Virus record (IMG/VR): IMGVR_UViG_3300050119_000091
Location: 1-64,000 of that record
Reading direction: 5' to 3' (one strand)
Source of the DNA: a virus
DNA length: 64,000 nucleotides
This document shows positions 16,054 through 23,648 of this stretch, in pieces; position 1 is the stretch's first letter; each line of letters starts with the position of its first letter. The position numbers were made by a program, and so were the translations under genes. A model generated the notes under the pieces. The model saw nothing but the letters and a program-made list of their open reading frames with translations. It did not search any database and was not told the DNA's origin.

Positions 16054-16389
16054 TCATTTCCGCAAGTGCCCGCTCCATCCGTGTCGAACCGAAACCTCAT
16101 CGAACTTTGCGAGGATTACGGATTCTGTGTTCGCCTGAAGCGCAGTAATCATCAAGTCTGCGAAGCAGATCACGTCCGCCAGTTCTTTCAGGAGTTCCGC
16201 CCGCTTTTCCGTTTGCGGCAGCTGGCCCTGTTTGACTCGAACGAAAACCTGATTCACTTCGCCAACTTCAGCCGCTAGGGCGTGCGCCCAATCGTCCAAG
16301 GTCCAGTCTTTCAATTCTTCGCGCCATACTTCCCGGCACCGCCGCGCGTTGACTTCCTGAAAGGCGTCGAATGTCATGCGTTGAGTCAT
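16054..16389 (-). CDS. MazG-like nucleotide pyrophosphohydrolase
   Basis: 111 residues. ALAAEVGEVNQVF, ELLKELADVICFADLMI and KFDEVSVRHGW follow the MazG/all-alpha NTP-PPase pattern: ExxE, then ExxD metal sites. These enzymes hydrolyse NTPs or dNTPs to monophosphates and are used by phages to shape nucleotide pools. It sits between short genes with four-base overlaps. Confidence 0.75.
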   Translation of the reverse strand: MTQRMTFDAFQEVNARRCREVWREELKDWTLDDWAHALAAEVGEVNQVFVRVKQGQLPQTEKRAELLKELADVICFADLMITALQANTESVILAKFDEVSVRHGWSGHLRK

Positions 16390-16652
16390 TCGTCACCCCG
16401 AATTTTTGCGGCTATGCAGTCACACCACCCGCGACCTTCGGCGGTTGCGTCGTAAGCCGTTTCCGCGATCTTCGCGCACCGTTCGCGCTCAACCGCGATT
16501 GCCTGATTCACGTAGTGCATGGTGATATCAAACTGCGCAGACGCCTCAGAGAATTTCTCCGCTAGATATTTTTCAATCGTCGCGCTTGGATTTTCGCAAG
16601 GCTGACGGCTGTCAGCCACCGCAGGGGAAGAAATAAAATCGCTATCGCTCAC
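16386..16652 (-). CDS. Hypothetical conserved phage protein
   Basis: 88 residues. HYVNQAIAVERERCAKIAETAYD is a common segment in short phage proteins; a pair of Cys follows (WCDC). Four-base overlaps on both sides. Function unknown. Confidence 0.6.
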   Translation of the reverse strand: MSDSDFISSPAVADSRQPCENPSATIEKYLAEKFSEASAQFDITMHYVNQAIAVERERCAKIAETAYDATAEGRGWCDCIAAKIRGDE

Positions 16653-16897
16653 GGCTTTTCCTTCCGCGCATCGGCTTGTTTGATTAATGCTTCCAGCCTG
16701 GTTTCCAAAGTCATTTCGTGAACGGTCGCTGGAGTTTTTGGCGGATCAAGTTCCGGGCCGAGTGAGAATTCCACCAACCCACAAACAGACCGAATGGTTT
16801 TCTCGATCCACCGCGCAAATCCCAAGCCCTCGTGGCCCGCTGCGCCTTTCGCCGCCCGGTATGTTTCGTCTTGCACGGATACGTTGATTTGCTTCAC
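16649..16897 (-). CDS. Ribbon-helix-helix (Arc/MetJ-type) regulator
   Basis: 82 residues from a GTG at 16897. KQINVSVQDETYRAAKGAAGHEGLGFARWIEKTI has the beta-strand/helix/helix layout of RHH proteins. The promoter just upstream carries two tandem copies of TGGTAAA with a nine-base period between its -35 and -10 boxes. RHH repressors bind tandem direct repeats, so self-regulation is a reasonable inference. Confidence 0.65.
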   Translation of the reverse strand: MKQINVSVQDETYRAAKGAAGHEGLGFARWIEKTIRSVCGLVEFSLGPELDPPKTPATVHEMTLETRLEALIKQADARKEKP

Positions 16898-16907
16898 TTG
16901 CTTTTAA

Positions 16908-16936
16908 AGTATTTACCAGTTTTACCATCTTGTCAA
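16908..16936 (-). promoter_or_regulatory. Leftward promoter with tandem operator-like repeats
   Basis: On the minus strand TTGACA (16936-16931) is followed after 17 bases by AATACT (16913-16908). The spacer contains TGGTAAAAC and TGGTAAATAC in tandem (16909-16928). The GTG of the RHH gene starts about ten bases further on. The -35 is a consensus match; the -10 is weaker. Confidence 0.6.
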
Positions 16937-17011
16937 GTGGTTATTTTCCCTGACGGTCTATTTTGGCTATCCAGCGGCCCCGTAGAATGCCGATTCTACC
17001 CACCTAGCGAC

Positions 17012-17200
17012 TCACTGGCGCGTCCGGGTGGCTTTCGCTGGCACATGGGGGGGGGAATCGGCCCCGGCGCGTTCTTGGGCTATTTGCGCGTCGATCTGAC
17101 ATAAAACCTCAAGCAAGGCCATCGCGGTTTCTTGCTTCCCGACTGATTCAGCCCCGCAAATGTGAACTTTCAGAATTATTTTGCAATCTTCGACGGTCAC
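17012..17200 (-). CDS. Hypothetical small protein
   Basis: 62 residues. The ATG overlaps the helicase stop (17197-17200), which supports translation. VEDCKIILKVHICGAESVGKQETAMALLEVL looks like a small folded domain; the tail is basic and Pro-rich. No family recognised. The run gggggg at 17047-17055 lies near its end. Confidence 0.5.
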   Translation of the reverse strand: MTVEDCKIILKVHICGAESVGKQETAMALLEVLCQIDAQIAQERAGADSPPHVPAKATRTRQ

Positions 17201-18543
17201 TGGATATCCTCCGCCGCTGATTCAAATCTGAGTTGGTTAGCAAGAAACACAAGCGGCACTTTCCCGGTTTGTCCGTCACGCTGCTTGCCGATGATTAAAT
17301 CTGCCACCCCGCGCAAGTCTTCGCGGTCGCGGCAATGCGCGTACATCTCCGGGCGGTGAACGAAAAGAACGAGGTCTGCGTTTTCTTCGATCTTTCCGCA
17401 TTCCTTCAGGTCCGGGAGTCCTGGCTCACGGCGTTCTTCTTCGCACTTGCGGTTGAGTTGGGCCAGCACAACAAACGGAACGTCCATATCGCGGGCGGCT
17501 CTTTGCAGAGCGTCCGCAATTCGGTTGTACTTGATTCGCTCTTCGCGCTCCGGGCCGTCGATCAGGTGGAAGTGATCTATCACCACGAGGTCAATCACGT
17601 TTTTGGATTTCAGGTATCGCAGCGATGCCAGAATCGACGCTGCCGTTTTACCGCGCCTCTGTTTCGATTCGATGTGAACCGGAAGTGTTTCAATGATCGA
17701 CCTGGTTTCTACGAGCTTCGTCCGCTCGTTCAGATTCAGATATCCGAGTTTCATCCGGTGTGCGTCGATGCGACCCTCTTGCGCGACCTCGCGCCGCACA
17801 AGCGACGCCCCACTCATTTCGAGCGACACATAAGCTACGCCGAAATTCTGTTTCGCTGCGTGGGTCGCAATCTGCATTGCGATGGCAGATTTTCCCATCG
17901 ACGGACGGGCGGCGATGATTGTCAGTTCGCCTTTTTGCATCCCGCATGTAATTTGCTGCACACGCGGCCACGGAAACGGAATCCCGGCGTAAGCACCGGC
18001 CGTCGATGGCGAAATAAGGGCCTGCCATCCCCCAGGAAACTCGCGAATGATATCCGTCGCTAACTTCCATTCGGGATCGTCACCGTTCGTGTCGATATCC
18101 TGCGCCGCCGATATCAGCGATGCGATTACGTCCGACGATTCTTCCTGGTCCGATAGAAATCGATTCATCGCCTGCTGGCAGAGTAAAGCGCCGCGCCGTC
18201 GCGCTGATTTTTCTCGGACCATCGAAACATACGAATCGAAATTCGGGAGAAGTGGCATCCCTTTTTCAAGTTCCAACAGGTGACTCAGCCATTCGTAATC
18301 CGAAGGGTCTGTTTCCCGGAGTCTATTGCAAACGGTTACGTGGTCGATTGCCGATTCCGATTCCGCCAAAAACTCCATCGTTTGCCAAATTCTCTTATGT
18401 CGATCCATCGCGAAATCATCGACTGTCAGCTTGTCCCGAACTTCCGAAAAGCAATCCAGTCCCCGCATTAGCAGTTGAGCCAACACCATACGCTCAGAAT
18501 CTACGGCCTGTGGCAATCCTCGTTCGAGTTCTTCTGGGTTCAT
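17197..18543 (-). CDS. dnaB: Replicative DNA helicase, DnaB type
   Basis: 448 residues, the usual DnaB length. The N-terminal domain spans about 10-110. Walker A is ARPSMGKS (212-219), SLEMS follows at 240-244 and Walker B is LVVIDHF (319-325). Later, LAQLNRKCEEER, DLKECGKIEENADLVLF and KQRDGQTGKVPL are DnaB motifs including the arginine finger region. It unwinds DNA at the phage fork. It lies seven bases after the iteron-bearing initiator gene, the classic initiator/helicase pair. Confidence 0.92.
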   Translation of the reverse strand: MNPEELERGLPQAVDSERMVLAQLLMRGLDCFSEVRDKLTVDDFAMDRHKRIWQTMEFLAESESAIDHVTVCNRLRETDPSDYEWLSHLLELEKGMPLLPNFDSYVSMVREKSARRRGALLCQQAMNRFLSDQEESSDVIASLISAAQDIDTNGDDPEWKLATDIIREFPGGWQALISPSTAGAYAGIPFPWPRVQQITCGMQKGELTIIAARPSMGKSAIAMQIATHAAKQNFGVAYVSLEMSGASLVRREVAQEGRIDAHRMKLGYLNLNERTKLVETRSIIETLPVHIESKQRRGKTAASILASLRYLKSKNVIDLVVIDHFHLIDGPEREERIKYNRIADALQRAARDMDVPFVVLAQLNRKCEEERREPGLPDLKECGKIEENADLVLFVHRPEMYAHCRDREDLRGVADLIIGKQRDGQTGKVPLVFLANQLRFESAAEDIQ

Positions 18544-18550
18544 TTTCGAT

Positions 18551-19405
18551 TTAGTCCTCTGGTGGTTGTAGCGGTTGAATTACTTGGTATTTCGATTTTT
18601 GGTCTTCGGTTGGAGTGCGACCGTTTGCTTGTGGTTTGCGTGGGGGGCGTTTCCATGCGCCGTTTTCCAAATACTTCGGGAGCCTGGTAACAAATCTGCA
18701 ATCCTCGCCCGCTTCGATTCTGGCCTGTAGTCTTTTTGTGGCATCGAGTTTCTGTTCAAAGTCGAATTTCTTCCAACTGAACATCCACGCCTGACTCAGG
18801 TCTTCTTCGATCAGGTCACTTCCCCAGAACCGAGTAGCCGCAAGCACGAAGTGCGAGAAGGACTCATCGGATTTGTAGTTTCCGTAAGTGCCGTTCTTAG
18901 ATTCTTCTGTTTTAAGAGATCTACCGTTTACAGAAGATTCTTCAGATATAGAAGAAGAATAAGATTTAGATCGCGCATCGCGCGCGAGAGGTGTGACGCC
19001 TTGTGACGCATCGTGACGCGATGTGACGCCATGTGACGCGGAGTCTCTCTCTCTTTTTTCCTGCATCCTTAAAGTTGAAGACGGTTGTCGTTTATCGAAA
19101 TTTGTCAACAAGTTACCAGAAATCATCTTGCGCCACCTGAAGCCGTCAATGACGGTCTCCACGTCTTTATCCGGCAATCCAGTGGCGACGGAGATGTGGT
19201 CAATTTGGACGCCCTCAATGGAACCGCGCGGACTACTTTGGGAGGCGAAATCCAGCAACCAGACCCAAATTGCAGCCACGTCCGATAGTCGTATTTCAAG
19301 TGACTCAGGGTGACGCGATGTGACGCGATGTGACGCGATGTGACGCAGGACGACTTGATACTTAGGGTCTGTTGCGATGCCATGATAGGCTCTCCACCAG
19401 TCCAT
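18551..19405 (-). CDS. Replication initiator (O/DnaD-like) with built-in origin repeats
   Basis: 284 residues. The N-terminal ~100 residues resemble phage replisome organisers (LEIRLSDVAAIWVWLLDFAS, IEGVQIDHISVATGLPDKDVETVIDGF, a winged-helix pattern). A Ser-rich linker follows (about 125-165), then a DnaD-like region (AWMFSWKKFDFEQKLDATKRLQ). The DNA for residues about 20-36 and about 122-140 is the two 10-bp repeat arrays, so the gene both encodes the initiator and contains its likely binding sites, as lambda O does. DnaB follows directly. The initiator role is inferred from this context. Confidence 0.7.
   Translation of the reverse strand: MDWWRAYHGIATDPKYQVVLRHIASHRVTSRHPESLEIRLSDVAAIWVWLLDFASQSSPRGSIEGVQIDHISVATGLPDKDVETVIDGFRWRKMISGNLLTNFDKRQPSSTLRMQEKRERDSASHGVTSRHDASQGVTPLARDARSKSYSSSISEESSVNGRSLKTEESKNGTYGNYKSDESFSHFVLAATRFWGSDLIEEDLSQAWMFSWKKFDFEQKLDATKRLQARIEAGEDCRFVTRLPKYLENGAWKRPPRKPQANGRTPTEDQKSKYQVIQPLQPPED
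18896..18970. other. AT-rich candidate unwinding region
   Basis: This stretch is clearly AT-richer than its surroundings and directly adjoins the iteron array at 18991-19040. It contains the inverted repeat TCTTCTGT/ACAGAAGA. An AT-rich segment beside iterons is the arrangement of lambda-type origins; unwinding here is inferred. Confidence 0.45.
18991..19040. repeat. Iteron array A: five 10-bp repeats
   Basis: Five in-register units: GTGTGACGCC, TTGTGACGCA, TCGTGACGCG, ATGTGACGCC, ATGTGACGCG. The invariant core is GTGACGC. The 10-bp period places every site on the same helix face and is not a multiple of three, so the coding frame cannot explain it. Probable initiator-binding sites of the origin. 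Confidence 0.75.
19299..19348. repeat. Iteron array B: five 10-bp repeats
   Basis: Units AAGTGACTCA, GGGTGACGCG, ATGTGACGCG, ATGTGACGCG, ATGTGACGCA in 10-bp register, with the same core and orientation as array A about 260 bp away. The outermost unit is degenerate (CTC for CGC). Two arrays could allow looping by the initiator. Confidence 0.75.
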
Positions 19406-19570
19406 TCAGTGACCGCCTTGGGATTCAAATTTTCGGATTGCTTCGATTATGTCGGAAACCAAAACCCGCTCAGGCTCAGTGAGTTGGAAAATATTAAACG
19501 AGCCGCTGATTATAATTTTCTGGTCGCAGGAAAGCGCGACTTCGCGATGATGTTCTAAATAGTCTTCCAC
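19406..19570 (-). CDS. Hypothetical small protein
   Basis: 54 residues from a GTG at 19570 with GAGG five bases upstream (in-frame GTG at 19666 is the longer alternative, 86 residues). The body IIISGSFNIFQLTEPERVLVSDIIEAIRKFE is protein-like. The stop is followed at once by the initiator ATG. It is the first gene of the leftward operon. Confidence 0.5.
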   Translation of the reverse strand: MEDYLEHHREVALSCDQKIIISGSFNIFQLTEPERVLVSDIIEAIRKFESQGGH

Positions 19571-19800
19571 TTCCACCTCGGATGGGGAGCCAGGCCGGTC
19601 CGGGTCCGAGGTTCCGAATCCGGCCCGTGGAAAGGCTTCCGCGCGTCGGGGGATCAATCCCGACACAGTTATTTTACCACAAGCAATCGACTTGCCAATG
19701 TATCACGTTTCTGGTTTACCCAATAAAACCGCTTTGTTTCCCACATAGGGTATCGACGTGCTTGATTGATTCTGGCTCAAATAGCCAAGGAGAAAACATC
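19571..19800. promoter_or_regulatory. Divergent control region between left and right transcription units
   Basis: On the minus strand TTGGCA, 16 bases, TAAAAT reads leftward to about 19670, seven bases before the GTG at 19666. The rest carries no gene I can support. A plus-strand promoter should lie before 19801, but no clear -35/-10 pair is visible. Confidence 0.4.
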
Positions 19801-19920
19801 ATGACATTGAATCCGACCGAAACCGCACGCCTGGGAGTTCTGAACGCAAAGCCGGTGCCGCAACAGACCCAGCCCGAAAAGAACGAACTCGCGGCGCTGG
19901 TTGCAAAGCAGAACAGGTAA
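19801..19920 (+). CDS. 39-residue hypothetical protein
   Basis: A short gene with a strong AAGGAG nine bases before the ATG. The product is Pro/Gln/Glu-rich (KPVPQQTQPEKNELAALVAKQNR). No family recognised. First gene of the short rightward cluster. Confidence 0.55.
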   Translation: MTLNPTETARLGVLNAKPVPQQTQPEKNELAALVAKQNR

Positions 19921-19985
19921 AATCCGTCAGGATGTCCCGGCTGGTAATTCGGCCAGTCGGTAACGTGGTTAAGGAGACTTGGAAA

Positions 19986-20138
19986 ATGATAACTCTGATA
20001 CTTCTGGTTTTCGGTTTTGTGCTCTTCGTGTTGGCTGGTTTCGGGGTGCCGACCGCGCCACGATTCAATCTTTTAGGTTTTGGTCTAGCTTGTTGCGCAC
20101 TAGCGGAGATTCTGTCCAGGACGCCCCTGTTACGGTAA
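19986..20138 (+). CDS. Small membrane protein
   Basis: 50 residues from the ATG at 19986 with AAGGAG eight bases upstream. Two hydrophobic segments (ITLILLVFGFVLFVLAGFG and LLGFGLACCALAEIL) give a helical hairpin. Such proteins are frequent in phages near structural genes. It could be holin-like, but the lysis genes are elsewhere. Confidence 0.6.
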   Translation: MITLILLVFGFVLFVLAGFGVPTAPRFNLLGFGLACCALAEILSRTPLLR

Positions 20139-20210
20139 GTTCGCAAACTCTCCGTGGCCCACTGAGGTACTATTTGTTTCGTTGGGGTCCAGCGTGCCTA
20201 AGTTGTCGGT

Positions 20211-20612
20211 ATGCTACGCTTTATCAACAAGCTAATGGCCCCAGACCAATACCATCACCTCGTCCAGAAATTAAACAATTTCAATGCGATGTTTCCGAGT
20301 ACTGGGGTATCGGTCTCGGTGCTGGCTGTTATGGCAACTGGAACAGTGGCCACGCTGGTGCAGGCCACAACCCCGGCAGCGGATATTTCATGGGTCGAGC
20401 ACCTGACATTGGAAGGGGCACTAGTCGTCGCGGTCGGGGTTCTATGGCGCGCACTTTCTACGGAAAGGGCGCAGAACATCAAAAGCACCGAAGCGGTAAC
20501 GGCGGCGCTGGTATCGTCCACTGCGTCAAGCGCTGAACTTCGGGCTTCAAACGCGGAGCTTCGGGCAACTATCGAACACCTGAGAGAATTAGTGAGTGAC
20601 GCGCGGCGCTGA
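20211..20612 (+). CDS. Membrane-associated coiled-coil protein
   Basis: 133 residues. A hydrophobic segment (about 33-52), a second at about 68-82, then a helical Ala/Glu/Arg-rich tail that looks like a coiled coil (ASSAELRASNAELRATIEHL). No strong Shine-Dalgarno is seen. It converges with the terminase genes, leaving only four bases between them. Confidence 0.55.
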   Translation: MLRFINKLMAPDQYHHLVQKLNNFNAMFPSTGVSVSVLAVMATGTVATLVQATTPAADISWVEHLTLEGALVVAVGVLWRALSTERAQNIKSTEAVTAALVSSTASSAELRASNAELRATIEHLRELVSDARR

Positions 20613-20616
20613 AAGG

Positions 20617-21450
20617 CTATCGCTTCCGTGGGCGGATCTGATTTCCCTCAAAATCCTCATTAAACTTTAGAAGATTGATGTGTCTTTGTGTTGGGTCATA
20701 TGACCTGTTGATCGCTTCGGCGCGGAGCACTTCAACCGGCTTTCCCGCTACGACTGAGGGGTAGTCCCGGTAGGCGTTGCCAACTGCGGCCCAAACAGAA
20801 TCTTTCATATTTCCAAAAGTTATAACGTCTTCGGGGTTTTTCGGATCGAAGCCAAGCCCAGGAATCGTCGAGATCAAATTCGGGCACTCTTCCGAGATCA
20901 AAAGCAGCGGAGTGCTTCGCGGGTTTACGGTCGCCTCAACGGGATTCACGGGCGGATTTTCGCCGCGAATCACGAGACTCTGGCGCAACCCGTCAAACAC
21001 CATGCGCGCAGTCGCGATTCGGGAATTTGGGCCGTCGTCCGTTTGACGCAACTTCGGTATCCCGGCAGGTACCGTCACTTCGTCGATCAGATTATGAATC
21101 GCCCGCATTGATCCGTGACCTTGCGCAAACACCGCGTTCCCGCCATAGAATCGACTCAGGTGCGTTCGTTCCGGCTTCGGCGTGGCATCGACTATCATTC
21201 GTGCCAGTTCGTGCTCTGGCGTCAGTTCTTTGACTAATTCGCGGTAGAAAATAATCAGGTCGAGTGGGTATGTGACGTTCGCGCCTAAAATCGTTTGCGC
21301 TTCGCGTGCGGTGATCTGACCGTGGCAGGCCCACAAGCAGCAGGCGTGCGACCTGAAGCCCCAATGCAAGGCGCTCCAGGTGGTCCACCAGTTTCGCGTG
21401 AGGCGGTCGATATCCTTCACGGCGACTTCGGTTGATAGTGAGGTGTTCAT
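20617..21450 (-). CDS. terL: Terminase large subunit, nuclease part
   Basis: 277 residues from the ATG at 21450. It begins where TerL linkers begin: DRLTRNWWTTWSALHWGF. The first nuclease Asp expected in this motif (DWGF or DYG) is His29 here (CAT rather than GAT). The end has LISEECPNLISTIPGLGFDPKNPEDV, the usual third nuclease motif region. It is translated by ATGA overlap from the ATPase gene. Nuclease activity is therefore in doubt unless another residue substitutes. Confidence 0.75.
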   Translation of the reverse strand: MNTSLSTEVAVKDIDRLTRNWWTTWSALHWGFRSHACCLWACHGQITAREAQTILGANVTYPLDLIIFYRELVKELTPEHELARMIVDATPKPERTHLSRFYGGNAVFAQGHGSMRAIHNLIDEVTVPAGIPKLRQTDDGPNSRIATARMVFDGLRQSLVIRGENPPVNPVEATVNPRSTPLLLISEECPNLISTIPGLGFDPKNPEDVITFGNMKDSVWAAVGNAYRDYPSVVAGKPVEVLRAEAINRSYDPTQRHINLLKFNEDFEGNQIRPRKR

Positions 21451-22487
21451 CGCAGCACCACGCGCTTCTGGTCCCATGCACCGCTGAAATATTGTCCTGC
21501 GAACTGGTCGAAACGCCCAAATAATTCGCCCATGCGGATGTTATCCGGCTTCGCCCACATCTTTTTCCCTTCTGATGTTTTAGTAACGAATATTTTGAAG
21601 CGCTGGTGATCGTCGATTGAGTCGAGCCACGCTCTGTTGTAAATTCCAGATGGACACGGCGGCAAATCCCCAGGGAGCGAGTAGAAAAATTCTTTTGTTA
21701 ACGGAACCCCGTCCAGTATGATGTTTTCGTTAGCGTGCCAGCCGTGCCAGTTGTCCCACCCAAAACCCTGTAAAAATGCATAATCACCCGGCACTTCCCG
21801 TTCAAGGTCGTAGTCTTTTTTGAAAAATACGCGCTCATGCCAATCCGATCCCGGCCCCCCGGGATTGAATCCGTAGGCGGTTTTAGCGCCACCAGGTCCA
21901 GCAGCGGGCCATCTATTTGGCGTGTGAAGTTCCTCTAATTCTTCCGGCGTGAACCCCTCGGACTGGTCGATCATCACCAGGAAAATATTCGGGCCGCGCG
22001 TGAATCTGCGAAGGTCTTTGAATGTATCGCCGTACCCGAACGCGATGCGCGGGTATCCCATTCCAATAGGGAATGAGAAATCTTTTGTCCGACCGTCCCA
22101 CCAGTCCATCATCGGAAGGTGTTCGCGTTCCCATTCCTGGAGATGGTTTTTTTCGCAATCCCCCCAAACTTGACGGACAATGTAGATCACGATCCCTGGT
22201 AGGTATTGCGCAACCTCGGACGCAACCACCAGTGCGGCATCGCGAAGCCCGCGCGACTTGGCCGCTCCGCGACTGCCACCGTACCCCCACCGGACTGGAA
22301 TATCAGGGCCGCGAGCCAGTAACCCGTCAATCAGGATTCGTTGCTTGGGTTGCGGGTCAACGCGAAAAATAACCGCATCGCATTTGCACGAAAGTCGTTC
22401 GTGATCGGTTGGCTCCTTGCATATAGCACAACGCCCGAAGTAGTCAGTCGTAAAGCCGCGCGAATCAGCAGCAGAAGATCTAGCCAA
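21447..22487 (-). CDS. terL: Terminase large subunit, ATPase part
   Basis: 346 residues from a TTG at 22487 with AGG six bases upstream. A small Cys cluster lies at 20-36 (CAIC, then CKC). Walker A is GYGGSRGAAKS (68-78) and Walker B IFLVMIDQSEGF. FGWDNW and FAGQYF mark the end of the ATPase domain. The motor domain stops at the linker and the nuclease follows as a separate gene. Both lie opposite to the structural genes. The frame upstream of 22487 is antisense to the HNH gene. Confidence 0.8.
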   Translation of the reverse strand: MARSSAADSRGFTTDYFGRCAICKEPTDHERLSCKCDAVIFRVDPQPKQRILIDGLLARGPDIPVRWGYGGSRGAAKSRGLRDAALVVASEVAQYLPGIVIYIVRQVWGDCEKNHLQEWEREHLPMMDWWDGRTKDFSFPIGMGYPRIAFGYGDTFKDLRRFTRGPNIFLVMIDQSEGFTPEELEELHTPNRWPAAGPGGAKTAYGFNPGGPGSDWHERVFFKKDYDLEREVPGDYAFLQGFGWDNWHGWHANENIILDGVPLTKEFFYSLPGDLPPCPSGIYNRAWLDSIDDHQRFKIFVTKTSEGKKMWAKPDNIRMGELFGRFDQFAGQYFSGAWDQKRVVLR

Positions 22488-22516
22488 TGGATACCTGCGA
22501 GTAAAATGAGATAATA

Positions 22517-22555
22517 TAAAAAGAGGCCCCGTGCTGCGGAAACAGCAACGAGGCC
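22517..22555 (-). terminator. Hairpin with T-run upstream of the terminase
   Basis: A 31-nt stem-loop at 22525-22555 (GGCC, CGT, GCTG paired with their complements, loop CGGAAA) is followed leftward by TCTTTTT. On the minus strand this is a textbook intrinsic terminator; on the plus strand the same hairpin sits in the leader of the HNH gene. Confidence 0.6.
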
Positions 22556-22563
22556 AGCAGGGA

Positions 22564-22580
22564 GCGCCAATGGAGGGCGC
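22564..22580 (+). promoter_or_regulatory. Hairpin enclosing the HNH Shine-Dalgarno
   Basis: GCGCC (22564-22568) can pair with GGCGC (22576-22580). The Shine-Dalgarno GGAGG (22572-22576) lies in the loop and first stem base. Translation of the HNH gene at 22585 may be held down by this hairpin, as known for T4 homing nuclease genes. Confidence 0.5.
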
Positions 22581-22584
22581 AACG

Positions 22585-23163
22585 ATGCGACTTAAGTATA
22601 GGCCAATACCTACATTCACCGAATCTGAAATAGCCGCATTCTGGTCTTTGGTTGACAAAAGAGGCCCAAAAGAATGTTGGCCGTGGATCGGGCGACGACA
22701 CACTCGCGGATATGGATTTTTCGACGCCAATAAAAACTATCGATCCTTGAGGTCCACCAGGGTTCTTATTAAAATCGTCACAGGGAGTGACCCTGGAAAT
22801 AACGAGGCTTGCCACTCGTGCGACTATCCGCCATGCTGCAATCCAGACCATGTGTTTGCGGGAACACACACGGATAACATGGCGGATATGAGTGCCAAGG
22901 GAAGGGCAAATGTCCGACGTGGAAAGGACCATCATTTTTATGGCCGTCCCGACCTTATGCCCGCTCACAGCGGGTGGCATCCAGCTATCGACCTGGCCGG
23001 GGAGAAACACCCGCGATCTAAACTTACGGCGGACGATGTGCGAAAGATTCGCGAGATGGGCGATCAAGGGACCGTGATCCATGCAGAGATGGCCCGCATG
23101 TTCAAGGTGTCGCATAAACTCATCGTCAACGTACTTTTGCGCAGGACATGGGAGCACATTTGA
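22585..23163 (+). CDS. HNH endonuclease (homing type)
   Basis: 192 residues from the ATG at 22585, eight bases after GGAGG. ECWPWIGRRHTRGYGFF, then ACHSCDYPPCCNPDHVFAGTHTDNMADM is the phage HNH core with zinc ligands. The C-terminal part (KLTADDVRKIREMGDQGTV, AEMARMFKVSHKLIVNVL) is a DNA-binding NUMOD-like helix-turn-helix. It lies divergent from the terminase, so it may target that gene. Confidence 0.85.
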   Translation: MRLKYRPIPTFTESEIAAFWSLVDKRGPKECWPWIGRRHTRGYGFFDANKNYRSLRSTRVLIKIVTGSDPGNNEACHSCDYPPCCNPDHVFAGTHTDNMADMSAKGRANVRRGKDHHFYGRPDLMPAHSGWHPAIDLAGEKHPRSKLTADDVRKIREMGDQGTVIHAEMARMFKVSHKLIVNVLLRRTWEHI

Positions 23164-23207
23164 AACTCTTGCCATTCAGTACTTCAGTTTAACGTGCGGT
23201 CTTGTAG

Positions 23208-23213
23208 TACAAT
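23208..23213 (+). promoter_or_regulatory. TACAAT -10-like box before the 23223 gene
   Basis: TACAAT ends ten bases before the ATG at 23223, which has no Shine-Dalgarno. The transcript would have almost no leader. No good -35 is seen. One of several such boxes in this phage. Confidence 0.4.
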
Positions 23214-23222
23214 TCCACACAG

Positions 23223-23648
23223 ATGCAATCGGCTTACTTTTTAATCTGGTGCGGGATAGCGGTTTTGATTGTCGGGTTCGGCGTTCTCGCCTATTGTGTG
23301 ATTCAGTTGCGGCATGGCGCGGACGCAACAAGCGAACGTATCGACCGCGTTCTGGCGCAATTTCTGGCGGCACAAACCTGCCAGGGAACGATTGATTCCA
23401 ATTTTGAAACCAGAATTACCAGTCTGCAGTCATGGGCGTCTTCGTGGGTTACGTTTCAGGAGAAAATCGCAAAATCACATGACGCCAAAGTCGATGAACT
23501 TAATAAGCGCCTGATTGAACTCGAAACCGAAAACAAAACCACGCCTCCCAAAAAGCATGACGACGATGATCCACTTGGAGGCCCGCGCTCATGGAACGCG
23601 CAAGCAATGGCGGCATCGCGCGGTGAAGGGGTAGAATACATTGGCTAA
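23223..23648 (+). CDS. Membrane-anchored coiled-coil protein
   Basis: 141 residues. One N-terminal membrane segment (about 5-28), then a long helical region (SLQSWASSWVTFQEKIAKSHDAKVDELNKRLIELE) and an acidic KKHDDDDPLGG segment. Its stop is overlapped by the next start. Role in the virion region unknown; similar proteins can be spanin-like or tail-assembly factors. Confidence 0.6.
   Translation: MQSAYFLIWCGIAVLIVGFGVLAYCVIQLRHGADATSERIDRVLAQFLAAQTCQGTIDSNFETRITSLQSWASSWVTFQEKIAKSHDAKVDELNKRLIELETENKTTPPKKHDDDDPLGGPRSWNAQAMAASRGEGVEYIG

Noticed and set aside
17047-17055. G-run as a frameshift site
   Set aside because: It lies near the end of a small gene with no second frame to gain.
19575-19650. 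tRNA-like GGTTCCGAATCC element
   Set aside because: The T-arm would have one base too many and no matching acceptor or anticodon stem is seen.
22488-22730. N-terminal extension of the terminase ATPase
   Set aside because: It is antisense to the HNH gene and its leader, and has no terminase similarity.
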